A stretch of DNA of 7,536 bases from CAYYWP01 sp964475125 (lineage in GTDB: Bacteria; Desulfobacterota; Binatia; HRBIN30; CADEER01): NCBI GenBank assembly GCA_964475125.1, contig CAYYWP010000223.1, forward strand, positions 1 through 7,536, given 5' to 3'. Under the pieces are notes generated by a model, which saw only the letters and a list, made by a program, of their open reading frames with translations, ran no database searches and was not told the origin of the DNA. The translations under genes were made by a program, and so were the position numbers. Positions 1 through 6,471 of this stretch are shown here, one piece after another (position 1 is the stretch's first letter; each line of letters begins with the position of its first letter).

Positions 1-507
1 CCCTGGCCGGGGCAGTGCTGCTGCGGAAGCGAGCGGCGCTGCTCTATGCACTTCGAACGCCTTGCTCCCGGCGGCGGCGTCGTTGGCGGTGATCTCGACC
101 TGGTACTTGCCGGTCGGCCAGCCGCTCGGTTTGGCGATGTGGAACTCGGTGACCGCCGGGCCGGTCGGGGCGATGACCTGTTCCGACTCGTTTACGACCT
201 GACCGTCCTCGTAGAGCCAGCGCGCCTTCAGCGTCACGCTCGGCGCGCTGCCGCTGGTGACGATGGCGGCGTAGATCGTGTCGCCCACCGCGAAGACGCT
301 GCGTGGTTCGCTCACTCGCTTGTCGGCGCCGATCTGGTTCCCCAGCTCGACGAGCGAGACGGCGAACGGTGCCGCAGCCGGGGCCTGTGCGGCCGGCGGT
401 GGCGGAGCAGGTGGGGGCGGCGGCGGGGCTTCTTCTTTCTTGCAGGACGCCAGCGTGGTGCAGAGCGCCAGCGCGATCACCGGTAGACGAAAGTGACGGT
501 AGCGCAT
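1..507 (-). CDS. Proline-rich lipoprotein with a C-terminal Ig-like domain (3' end cut by window edge)
   Basis: The frame is open from an ATG at 507 to the left edge (169 codons, no stop), so the 3' end is missing. The start is fixed by a very good ribosome binding site, AGGAGG eight bases upstream. The N-terminus is a lipoprotein signal: basic residues (MRYRHFR), a hydrophobic stretch, then the lipobox Leu-Ala-Ser-Cys with Cys22 as the predicted lipidated residue. The next residues are Lys-Lys-Glu-Glu, so there is no Asp at +2 to suggest inner-membrane retention, and an outer-membrane anchor is likely. A Pro/Ala linker spans about residues 28-47. Residues 50-153 look like a beta-rich, immunoglobulin-like domain (alternating strands, ending GKYQVEITAND...KAFEV). 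I do not recognise a named family and infer no enzymatic role. It lies 26 bp downstream of the LysM gene on the same strand, so the two are probably co-transcribed envelope proteins. Confidence 0.85.
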   Translation of the reverse strand, partial: MRYRHFRLPVIALALCTTLASCKKEEAPPPPPPAPPPPAAQAPAAAPFAVSLVELGNQIGADKRVSEPRSVFAVGDTIYAAIVTSGSAPSVTLKARWLYEDGQVVNESEQVIAPTGPAVTEFHIAKPSGWPTGKYQVEITANDAAAGSKAFEVHRAAPLASAAALPRPG

Positions 508-533
508 GACTAGGCCCTCCTCGTTGCGTTCAC

Positions 534-782
534 TCAGGCGTCGGGAATCGTCAGCACCTGCCCGGGATGGATCAGATCGGGGTTCTTGATGACGGCCTTG
601 TTGGCCTCGAAGATTCGCCGCCATTTGTTGGCGTCGCCGTAGAATTGTTTGGCGATCTTCGACAGCGTATCGCCCTTGCTGACCGTGTAGGTGCGCGGCG
701 CCGGGGGCGCGGCCGGCCGCGGCGCGGTCGATGAGCCACCCGCCTGCACATCAGAGAAATCCGCCTTCGGTTTGTCCGCCAT
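534..782 (-). CDS. Small LysM domain protein
   Basis: This 82-residue protein consists of a disordered Ala/Pro/Ser-rich N-terminus (residues 1-30) and one LysM domain (about 31-80). The LysM signature is clear: YTVSKGDTLSKIAKQFYGD, then an IFEANK segment and the closing PGQVLTIP. The domain closely resembles the C-terminal LysM of the E. coli Kbp/YgaU type, but the BON domain of that family is absent. LysM domains generally bind peptidoglycan or chitin-like glycans. No signal peptide or membrane segment is seen, which is common in these short proteins, so location is uncertain. I chose the ATG at 782 because AAGGAG lies five bases upstream; an upstream in-frame ATG at 821 would add 13 residues but has no comparable site. 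The gene probably leads an operon with the lipoprotein downstream. Confidence 0.9.
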   Translation of the reverse strand: MADKPKADFSDVQAGGSSTAPRPAAPPAPRTYTVSKGDTLSKIAKQFYGDANKWRRIFEANKAVIKNPDLIHPGQVLTIPDA

Positions 783-816
783 GGATTCTCCTTCTCCCCG
801 CGGTCGAGGTGGGCGG

Positions 817-846
817 AGCATCGCGCCGGGGTGCTGCCCATGTCAA
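817..846 (-). promoter_or_regulatory. Candidate sigma70-type promoter for the LysM-lipoprotein operon
   Basis: On the minus strand a perfect -35 box TTGACA (846-841) is followed after 18 bases by GATGCT (822-817), a poor -10 match (3 of 6). Transcription would start near 810, giving a leader of about 28 nt that contains the AAGGAG site of the LysM gene. The -35 match is strong and the position is right, but the weak -10 leaves this tentative. Confidence 0.4.
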
Positions 847-920
847 CTGGAAGCGTCGCCGGCGCCAGCCCAGCCAGCGGATGCGCAGCGCGAGGGCGTG
901 CGGTCGCGCCTGCACCCCGC

Positions 921-949
921 TGTGCATGACTGCACGGCAGTCATGGACA
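921..949. promoter_or_regulatory. Operator-like 29-bp inverted repeat upstream of the P450 gene
   Basis: The core is a perfect 9-bp inverted repeat, CATGACTGC (925-933) and GCAGTCATG (937-945), around a 3-base spacer ACG. After one mismatch (924/946) three more pairs match (921-923 with 947-949), so each arm is 13 bases with a single mismatch. The right arm contains the proposed -35 box of the P450 promoter (944-949). That is where a dimeric repressor would block RNA polymerase. No T-run follows, so it is not a typical terminator. The protein that binds it is not encoded in this window. Confidence 0.6.
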
Positions 950-971
950 CTCCGGCGCCGGCGGCTATAAA
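944..971 (+). promoter_or_regulatory. Candidate sigma70-type promoter for the P450-malQ operon
   Basis: TGGACA (944-949, 5 of 6 to the -35 consensus) and TATAAA (966-971, 5 of 6 to the -10 consensus) are separated by 16 bases. The start point would fall around 977-980, at or within a few bases of the P450 ATG at 980. The mRNA would therefore be leaderless or nearly so. This fits the lack of a usable ribosome binding site before that ATG. Promoter strength and start point are inferred from sequence only. Confidence 0.6.
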
Positions 972-979
972 CGAGAGCG

Positions 980-2245
980 ATGCTCGCGTCACCGCCGTCG
1001 CCCTTGGCGCTCGACGAGATCTGGCTCGCCGACCCCGCCTTCTGGCGGCGGCCCACGCCCGAGCGCGAGGGGGCCTTCGCCCTGCTGCGCGCCGAGCGGC
1101 CGGTATCGTGGCACGAGGAGTTCCACTACGCCGAGTTGCCGAAGGGGCCCGGTTTCTGGGCCGTGACGCGCTGGCACGACGTGTGGACGGTCAACCGGCA
1201 GCCGGAGGTGTTCCTCTCCGGCAAAGGGACCAACATCGGCGACCTGCCGATCGAGCTGGCCGAGTTCTTCGGTTCGATGATCAACATGGACGCGCCGCGC
1301 CACACCAAGCTTCGCCTGCTGGTCAATCGGGGCTTCACGCCGCGCACCGTCGGCCGCGTCGAGCCGATGGTGCGCGCCCGCGCCCGGCTGATCCTCGCCG
1401 CCGTGGCCGAGCGCGGCGAATGCGATTTCGTCAACGACATCGCGGCGCGGCTGCCGCTGGCGATCATCTGCGAGATGATGGGCATCCCGGCCGCCGACAC
1501 ACAGCGCGTGCTCGAGCTCACCAACATCATCCTCGGCGTCGGCGATCCGGAGTACGCGACCACGGTGGCCGGGCTGCTGTCGTCCGGCTTCGAGCTCTTC
1601 CAGTACGCCCAGCAGCTCGGCGCCGAGCGCCTGCACCTGCCGCGCGACGACATCACTTCGGCGCTGATGCACGCCGAGGTCGATGGCCAGCGGCTGAGTG
1701 CGCAGGAGTTCGGCTCGTTCTTCATCCTGCTCGTCGCCGCGGGCAACGAGACGACGCGCAACGCCATCAGCCACGGCATGAAGGCGTTGACCGACTGGCC
1801 CGATGAACGCCGCCGGTGGCAGGCGGACTTCGCCCGCTTGCGGGCCACGGCGGTGGAAGAGATCGTGCGCTGGGCCACGCCGGTGATCCACTTCCGTCGC
1901 ACCGCGGCGCGCGATACCGCGGTTGGCGGCCAGCCGATTCGCGCCGGCGACAAGGTGGTGATGTGGTACAACTCGGCTAACCGCGATGCGGCGGCGTTCG
2001 CCGACCCGTACCGCTTCGACCTCGGGCGCTCGCCCAACGAGCACCTCGCCTTCGGCGCCGGCGGGCCGCACTTCTGCCTCGGCGCCAATCTGGCCCGCCT
2101 CGAGATCGCCGTCATGTTCGAGGAGCTGTTGGCCGCGCTGCCCGACATCGAGGTGAGCGGCGTGCCCGACATGCTGCAGTCGGCCTTCATTCACGGCATC
2201 AAACGCATGCCGTGCCGCTTCACGCCGCGGCGACTGCAGGCCTGA
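980..2245 (+). CDS. Cytochrome P450, CYP124/125/142-like
   Basis: This 421-residue soluble cytochrome P450 is a heme-thiolate monooxygenase that would need a ferredoxin/reductase partner, and none is encoded here. All hallmark motifs are present: the C-helix region MDAPRHTKLR (103-112), the oxygen-activating I-helix AAGNETTR (253-260), the ExxR pair Glu294/Arg297, and the heme loop FGAGGPHFCLGANLAR (358-373) with Cys366 as the iron ligand. The stretch from HFRRTAARDT (304) through VVMWYNSANRD (326-336) to the heme loop resembles bacterial steroid-, terpenoid- and methyl-branched lipid-oxidising P450s of the CYP124/125/142 group. The exact substrate cannot be read from sequence. Length is normal for the family and there is no membrane anchor. 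The ATG at 980 is the only sensible start: it lacks a clear ribosome binding site, but a promoter sits so close that the mRNA may be leaderless. malQ follows after 3 bp. Confidence 0.96.
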   Translation: MLASPPSPLALDEIWLADPAFWRRPTPEREGAFALLRAERPVSWHEEFHYAELPKGPGFWAVTRWHDVWTVNRQPEVFLSGKGTNIGDLPIELAEFFGSMINMDAPRHTKLRLLVNRGFTPRTVGRVEPMVRARARLILAAVAERGECDFVNDIAARLPLAIICEMMGIPAADTQRVLELTNIILGVGDPEYATTVAGLLSSGFELFQYAQQLGAERLHLPRDDITSALMHAEVDGQRLSAQEFGSFFILLVAAGNETTRNAISHGMKALTDWPDERRRWQADFARLRATAVEEIVRWATPVIHFRRTAARDTAVGGQPIRAGDKVVMWYNSANRDAAAFADPYRFDLGRSPNEHLAFGAGGPHFCLGANLARLEIAVMFEELLAALPDIEVSGVPDMLQSAFIHGIKRMPCRFTPRRLQA

Positions 2246-2248
2246 GCG

Positions 2249-3742
2249 GTGCGGCTTCCGCGCGCCAGCGGCCTGCTGCTGCATCCGACCTCGCTGCCCG
2301 GGCCGCACGGGATCGGCGACCTCGGCCGTGCAACGGAACAGTTCCTCGATTTCCTCGCCGCGGCGCGCCAGCACCGCTGGCAGGTGCTACCGCTCGGGCC
2401 GACCAGCGTGGGAGATTCGCCGTATCAGAGCCCGTCGGCCTTTGCCGGTCACCCGCTCCTGCTCAGCCTCGACGGGCTCGCCGAGGACGGCCTCCTCGAT
2501 CCGAGCCTGGTGGCGGCCGCGGCGCTCGAGCCGGGCGAGCGCGTCGACTACGGCGCCGTCGTGCAGCGCAAGCAACCGCTGGTGCGCGGCGCGGCGCGCC
2601 GCTTGCTCGCCGGCGCCGCGCCGGCGCTCGCCGAAGCCTGGACGCGCTTTCGCACCGCGGCGGCGCCGTGGCTCGACGACTTCAGCCTGTTCATGGCGCT
2701 GAAGGATGCCCACCAGGGCGCGCCGTGGCCGGAGTGGGAACGCGGCGCCGCCCTGCGCACTGCCACTGGGCTCGCGCGCTGGCGCGTGCGCTTGGCGGGT
2801 GAATCCGCCGAACACGCCGCGCTGCAGTTCCTCTTCACCCGCCAGTGGGAGCGGGTGCGCGCCCGCGCTGCCGCACACGGCCTGCGCATCGTCGGCGACG
2901 TGCCGCTGTTCGTTGCCGCCGACAGCGCCGATGTGTGGGCGAATCGCGAGCTGTTCCAGCTCGACGTGCACGGCCGGCCGACGGCGGTGGCCGGCGTGCC
3001 ACCGGATTATTTCAGCGCCTCGGGCCAGTTGTGGGGCAATCCGCTCTACGAGTGGAACGCCATCGCGGCGGACGGCTTCGCCTGGTGGATCGAACGCCTG
3101 CGCGCGGCCTTTCGGCTCTTCGATGTCGTGCGCATCGATCACTTCATCGGCTTCGTCCGCTATTGGGCCGTTCCGGCCGGCGAGACCGACGCGACGCGCG
3201 GCCGCTGGTTGCCCGGGCCCGGCGCGGCCGTGCTCGCCGCGCTGCGGGCGGCACTCGGCGAGGTCGCCGTCGTCGCCGAAGACCTCGGCGCCGTCACCCC
3301 CGAGGTGGAGGCGCTGCGCGAGCAATTCGCCCTGCCGGGGATGAAGGTGCTGCAGTTCGCCTTCGACGGCGACGCCGGCAACCGTTTTCTGCCCCACCAC
3401 TACGAGCCCAACTGCATCGTCTACACCGGCACGCACGACAACGATACGACGGCCGGATGGTTCGCCACCGCCGCGCCGGCGGTGCGAGCGGCGGTGCGGC
3501 GCTACCTCGGCGCGGAGGTCACCGACATCGCCGGGCAGCTCACGCGCCTCGCCATGGCCTCAGTCGCCGACACCGCGATCGTCCCGGCGCAAGACGTGCT
3601 CGGCCTCGGCTCCGAGGCGCGCATGAACATCCCGTCGCGCCCGTCCGGAAATTGGGCCTGGCGCCTCGCCCCCGGCGCGCTCGGCGCGCAACCCGCGGAG
3701 TGGCTCGCCGAGCTGGCCGAAACCTACGGCCGCGCCGCCTGA
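2249..3742 (+). CDS. malQ: 4-alpha-glucanotransferase (amylomaltase, GH77)
   Basis: MalQ transfers segments of alpha-1,4-glucan between chains in maltodextrin and glycogen metabolism in the cytoplasm. At 497 residues it is the short bacterial (Thermus-like) form, without the N-terminal extension of the enterobacterial enzymes. It opens with the typical RASGLLLHPTSLPG (5-18). The three GH77 catalytic residues are all visible: nucleophile Asp297 in RIDHF, acid/base Glu344 in VAEDLG, and Asp397 in GTHDNDT. Also present are PLGPTSVGDSPYQSPSAFAG (48-67), PPDYFSASGQLWGNPLY (251-267) and the C-terminal NIPSRPSGNWAWR (460-472). The start is a GTG at 2249, just 3 bases after the P450 stop, with only a weak CAGG-type site inside the end of that gene. 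Translation is therefore probably coupled to the P450. No other glycogen gene is nearby. Confidence 0.97.
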   Translation: MRLPRASGLLLHPTSLPGPHGIGDLGRATEQFLDFLAAARQHRWQVLPLGPTSVGDSPYQSPSAFAGHPLLLSLDGLAEDGLLDPSLVAAAALEPGERVDYGAVVQRKQPLVRGAARRLLAGAAPALAEAWTRFRTAAAPWLDDFSLFMALKDAHQGAPWPEWERGAALRTATGLARWRVRLAGESAEHAALQFLFTRQWERVRARAAAHGLRIVGDVPLFVAADSADVWANRELFQLDVHGRPTAVAGVPPDYFSASGQLWGNPLYEWNAIAADGFAWWIERLRAAFRLFDVVRIDHFIGFVRYWAVPAGETDATRGRWLPGPGAAVLAALRAALGEVAVVAEDLGAVTPEVEALREQFALPGMKVLQFAFDGDAGNRFLPHHYEPNCIVYTGTHDNDTTAGWFATAAPAVRAAVRRYLGAEVTDIAGQLTRLAMASVADTAIVPAQDVLGLGSEARMNIPSRPSGNWAWRLAPGALGAQPAEWLAELAETYGRAA

Positions 3743-3812
3743 GGCGCGCCACGTGGTGAACCCTGCGCCGCGAGCGACCATCTGCTGCTGCCCGTATCCT
3801 CAGCCCCGACCG
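3743..3812. other. Convergent gap between malQ and the phosphofructokinase gene
   Basis: These 70 bases separate the stop codons of two convergent operons. The only structure I see is a short GC hairpin (CGCGCC, 3731-3736, with GGCGCG, 3743-3748) whose 6-base loop holds the malQ stop codon, and the overlapping small palindromes GGCGCGCC and CCACGTGG. No T-run follows, so there is no convincing intrinsic terminator. Rho-dependent ending or overlapping 3' ends are possible. Confidence 0.4.
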
Positions 3813-5153
3813 CTACTCGCTCAGCAGCGAGGCGGGTTGGCCGGTGGTCTCGAGCACGCGCTGCCATTCGCTGCCGCGCGGGTCGAGTTGGCGGCGGCCG
3901 GCGGTGGCGAGCGGGATCGGGACGTGGACGAGCTCGCCGTTCCAGAAGCCGACGAACATATCGGTGCGGCCGGACATGCCGGCGTGGACGGCGTGCTGTC
4001 CGAGGACGAGGCAGTACTGCGCATCGAGCGCGTTCGCGGGCAGGCTGCGGATGGCGTAACTCGGGTCGATGTAGCGCAGCGCCACCGCGATCCCCCGCGC
4101 CGCGGCGTGGGCGGCGATGCGCTCGCGCAAGAAGACCCCGATGTCGCGCAGCTTGAGGTTGCCCGATGCATCGCGCTCCGGCGCGGCGCCGGCTGCCAAC
4201 AGCTCCTGCCCGGCGCCCTCGGCGACGGCGATCAGGGCGTGGTGCTTGGCCTCGAGGCGGCGCATCAACGCGGCGAGGAGACCATGGGCGCCTTCGAGCC
4301 CGAAGCGCACCTCCGGGACCAGGCAGAAATTGACGTCGGCACTGGCCAGGGTGGCGTGGGCGGCGATGTAGCCGGCGTGCCGGCCCATCAACTTGACCAG
4401 CCCAACGCCGTTCCACACCGAGCGCGCTTCGACGTGCGCCGCGCGCAGGGTCGCGCTCGCAGCCTCGACGGCGGTGGCGAAGCCGAAGCTGCGCGCCGTC
4501 CAGGCGAGGTCGTTGTCGATCGTCTTCGGAATACCGATGACGCCGATCGGCAGGGCGCGGCGCCGGATCTCCTCGTGCAGCGCGTGCGCGCCGCGCAGGC
4601 CGCCGTCTCCGCCCAGGACGAAGAGCAGGCGGATGTCTTGCGCGACCAGCGTATCGACCATCTCATGGACATCCTGCGGCCCGCGCGAGGTGCCGAGGCG
4701 GGTGCCGCCGTGCTCGTGCAACGGCTCGACGACCTCAGGGGTCAGCGCCAGTGGCGCCTGGCCGTGGCGCGGCACCAGCCCAGCATAGCCGTACCGGAAG
4801 CCGACGATGCGCCGCACCCCGTAGGCGTACCAGAGGCGCAGCACGATCGAGCGCACGACGTTGTTCAACCCCGGGCACAGTCCACCGCAGGTGACGATGC
4901 CGCACCCGAGCGTCGGCGCGGCGTGAAAGATGTGCCGGCGCGGTCCGGCGAGCTCGAAGGTCGGCACCGCACATCCCGCCGCGCGCAGGGCATCGATGGC
5001 GGACTGGCGCACGGGCAGCAGCACGCGCTCGGCGTCGTCGACAAACGGTTCGCCGCTCGCCGACAGTGGTGAGTCCAGGGTGGCCTCACCGAGCGTGGCG
5101 ACGGTGGTGTCGGCGGGCGCCGGCCAGTGGCCGACGGAAGCGTCGGCAGTCAC
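3813..5153 (-). CDS. pfkA: 6-phosphofructokinase, plant-type (group A), probably ATP-dependent
   Basis: The enzyme phosphorylates fructose 6-phosphate to the 1,6-bisphosphate in glycolysis. The 446-residue length matches the long plant/trypanosome-type family rather than the roughly 320-residue E. coli PfkA. Motifs in order: the phosphate-binding loop GGLCPGLNNVVR (90-101), GGDGG (181-185), PKTIDNDL (209-216) with the catalytic aspartate region, the substrate motif MGRHAGYIAAHA (256-267), and YIDPSYAIRSLPAN (361-374), typical of this clade. A Gly at position 184 (E. coli Gly104) favours ATP, since pyrophosphate-dependent enzymes carry Asp there. The Lys210 in PKTIDND is shared by pyrophosphate enzymes and plant-type ATP enzymes. 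The Thr/Ser usually following GGDG is replaced by Gly185. The start is taken as GTG at 5153, which overlaps the desaturase stop as GTGA and implies coupled translation. The open frame continues upstream to 5477, but only antiparallel to the desaturase coding frame and without conserved sequence. Confidence 0.93.
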   Translation of the reverse strand: MTADASVGHWPAPADTTVATLGEATLDSPLSASGEPFVDDAERVLLPVRQSAIDALRAAGCAVPTFELAGPRRHIFHAAPTLGCGIVTCGGLCPGLNNVVRSIVLRLWYAYGVRRIVGFRYGYAGLVPRHGQAPLALTPEVVEPLHEHGGTRLGTSRGPQDVHEMVDTLVAQDIRLLFVLGGDGGLRGAHALHEEIRRRALPIGVIGIPKTIDNDLAWTARSFGFATAVEAASATLRAAHVEARSVWNGVGLVKLMGRHAGYIAAHATLASADVNFCLVPEVRFGLEGAHGLLAALMRRLEAKHHALIAVAEGAGQELLAAGAAPERDASGNLKLRDIGVFLRERIAAHAAARGIAVALRYIDPSYAIRSLPANALDAQYCLVLGQHAVHAGMSGRTDMFVGFWNGELVHVPIPLATAGRRQLDPRGSEWQRVLETTGQPASLLSE

Positions 5154-6151
5154 GCGGGCAGCGCGGCGGCCGGGCGCGACGTCGCCAGGCGGAGCACGGC
5201 GGCGTATCCCGGCGCCACGCAGCGCGCATCGAGAGCGCCACGGCTGATCAGCAAGGCGTGCAGCGCCGGCAGGTTGTGGTGCGGGACCCCCATGGCGAGG
5301 TGGTGTTCGAGGTGGAAGTTGACGCGATTGGGGGCGACCAGCACACGCTCCCACCAGGAGGCATGCGTCGTGCGGGTGTTGCGCAGCGGATCGAAGCGAT
5401 CTGGCACCATGCCGTGTTCGGCGATCGAGCGCAGGCGAGAGACCAGGCGATAAGTGGTGAGCCATGCCGCGACCCACAGCAGATAGAGGGCCGGGTGACC
5501 GGCGAGCGTGAGGCCGGTGAGCAGCACGCCGTTGGTGACGGCGACCGGCAGCAGCTTGTGCCAGCCGACGTCCGCCTGCTCGCCCTCCGACATGCCGAGC
5601 GTGCGCTGATTGCGCTCGCGGTCCCAGCCGACGTCGCGGCGAAAGACGCCGCGCGCCTGCTTCCAGCCCGTCTGACCGCTGAGATCACGCCACACCTTGC
5701 GCCAGAAACTGGCGCGCGTGATCGGAAACGGCGCGGCCAGGCCGAGATCGGGATCATCGTCGGCGCCGGTGCGACGGTGGTGCAGCAAGTGGTAGGTGCG
5801 GTACGGGTCCACCTCGGCCCAAATCGGATAGGCCGCCAGCCAGTTGCCCACCCAATCGTTCAGCCGGCGGTGACCGAAGAGCGTGCCGTGCGCGGCCTCG
5901 TGCATCACCACCGCAAGACCCAGCTGGCGCGCGCCGATGAGGACCACCGCCGCGGCGACGGAGAGCGGGTTCGGGGCCCAGGCCACCAGGGCGAACGCGG
6001 CACCCACCAGCAGCCAATTGGAGAGCACCATCCACCACGAGGCGAGGGGGCGAATGCGGCGTAACGCCGCGCGCTCATCCGCTGACAGATAGTTGCCGAG
6101 GAGCGTCGCAACGGGCGAGCCAACCTGTGTCGGTGCCGTGTGTGCGGTCAT
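5150..6151 (-). CDS. Membrane fatty-acid desaturase family protein
   Basis: This 333-residue integral membrane di-iron enzyme belongs to the histidine-box desaturase superfamily, which introduces double bonds or hydroxyls into acyl chains using oxygen and an electron donor. All three boxes are present: HEAAH (84-88), HLLHH (121-125) and HLEHH (280-284), with an additional conserved-looking AEHG (244-247) before DPLRNTRTT. Hydrophobic segments lie at about 38-58, 62-83, 100-112, 197-217 and 219-236, and the boxes fall on the cytoplasmic sides as expected. Substrate is not readable: acyl lipids are most likely, but related hydroxylases and carotenoid-modifying enzymes share the fold. I take the ATG at 6151 (MTAHTAPTQV); the in-frame extension to 6244 adds 31 residues of arginine-rich sequence without family character. 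The ribosome binding site is weak (GAG at about -10). The gene overlaps the downstream phosphofructokinase start by 4 bp. Confidence 0.93.
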   Translation of the reverse strand: MTAHTAPTQVGSPVATLLGNYLSADERAALRRIRPLASWWMVLSNWLLVGAAFALVAWAPNPLSVAAAVVLIGARQLGLAVVMHEAAHGTLFGHRRLNDWVGNWLAAYPIWAEVDPYRTYHLLHHRRTGADDDPDLGLAAPFPITRASFWRKVWRDLSGQTGWKQARGVFRRDVGWDRERNQRTLGMSEGEQADVGWHKLLPVAVTNGVLLTGLTLAGHPALYLLWVAAWLTTYRLVSRLRSIAEHGMVPDRFDPLRNTRTTHASWWERVLVAPNRVNFHLEHHLAMGVPHHNLPALHALLISRGALDARCVAPGYAAVLRLATSRPAAALPA

Positions 6152-6347
6152 CGTCGTCTCTGCGCCACACCCGTATTCCACGCCGCCGCGCCTGGGTGTT
6201 CGATCCTTACGTCGCGCCCGTCGGGCGATGCAAGCGCCGGCCACGCGCGCCGACTCGCCGCCGCGCGCCCACGGTGCGGTCGCGCACGTCGCCTGGCAAA
6301 TCGCATGGCATCACGCAGGCGACATGGGGTACATTTCTCATTCTCAC

Positions 6348-6374
6348 GTGACATATCACCCGACGCTATAAAAT
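6348..6374 (+). promoter_or_regulatory. Possible promoter upstream of the Cys-rich protein gene
   Basis: GTGACA (6348-6353, 5 of 6 to the -35 consensus) precedes TATAAAAT (6367-6374). The spacing is short, 13 bases to TATAAA or 15 to TAAAAT, so the pairing is not ideal. An alternative pair in the same AT-rich stretch is TGTACA (6378-6383) with TATATC (6401-6406) at 17 bases. One of these probably drives the gene starting at 6472, but I cannot decide which. Confidence 0.3.
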
Positions 6375-6384
6375 TCCTGTACAA

Positions 6385-6406
6385 GATATAGACTCTGCTG
6401 TATATC
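6385..6406. promoter_or_regulatory. Inverted repeat GATATA-N10-TATATC
   Basis: Two perfect 6-base half-sites, GATATA (6385-6390) and TATATC (6401-6406), lie about two helical turns apart end to end, just downstream of the candidate -10 box of the Cys-rich protein gene. This is suitable geometry for a dimeric regulator. Because the half-sites are short and AT-only in an AT-rich patch, chance occurrence is possible. Confidence 0.3.
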
Positions 6407-6471
6407 GGCACTGCATGCCGAGCGACCGGGCACCTGCTGGCCACGGTCAGCCGACACCAGGGAGGATGGGA

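Larger units (their letters stand above)
6152..6471. other. Divergent intergenic region between the desaturase and the Cys-rich protein genes
   Basis: This 320-bp gap holds no convincing gene. Its left two thirds are very G+C-rich. From about 6328 to 6412 it becomes distinctly AT-richer than anything else in the window, as expected for promoter DNA. That part contains GTGACATATCAC (6348-6359), TATAAAAT (6367-6374), the dyad GATATA-N10-TATATC (6385-6406) and a small RNA hairpin TCGGCA/TGCCGA (6405-6421). A leader of up to about 90 nt would precede the ribosome binding site of the rightward gene. I found no clear promoter for the desaturase in the minus direction. Confidence 0.5.

Noticed and set aside
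46..486. Plus-strand open frame opposite the lipoprotein
   Set aside because: The minus strand has a lipobox signal and a strong ribosome binding site; this frame has neither signal nor domain.
691..1806. Plus-strand open frame overlapping the P450 in another frame
   Set aside because: It runs through the LysM start region and the promoter and is very Arg/Ala-rich; the P450 frame is plainly the real one.
989..2374. Long minus-strand open frame (461 codons) opposite the P450 and malQ start
   Set aside because: It lies antisense to two clear genes, is rich in Arg/Gly/Ala/His without motifs, and is explained by G+C-rich third positions removing stops on the opposite strand.
2387..3436. Minus-strand open frame (349 codons) opposite malQ
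   Set aside because: Same cause: no recognisable domain, and malQ on the other strand carries all its catalytic residues.
3753..5072. Plus-strand open frame (439 codons) opposite the phosphofructokinase gene
   Set aside because: Antisense by-product of high G+C content; no motif, and the composition is typical of shadow frames.
5154..5477. N-terminal extension of the phosphofructokinase to 5477
   Set aside because: The added sequence lies wholly inside the desaturase gene in another frame and resembles no phosphofructokinase N-terminus; GTG 5153 gives the usual family length.
5066..6064. Plus-strand open frame (332 codons) opposite the desaturase
   Set aside because: The desaturase frame has all three histidine boxes; the opposite frame has no family features.
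6348..6359. CRP-like site GTGACATATCAC
   Set aside because: The half-sites GTGA and TCAC are separated by 4 bases rather than the 6 of the CRP/FNR consensus, so I do not call a CRP site.
6415..6471. Upstream ATG starts (6415, 6466) for the Cys-rich protein
   Set aside because: They would place hydrophilic residues before the signal peptide, and AGGGAGG is correctly spaced only for the ATG at 6472.
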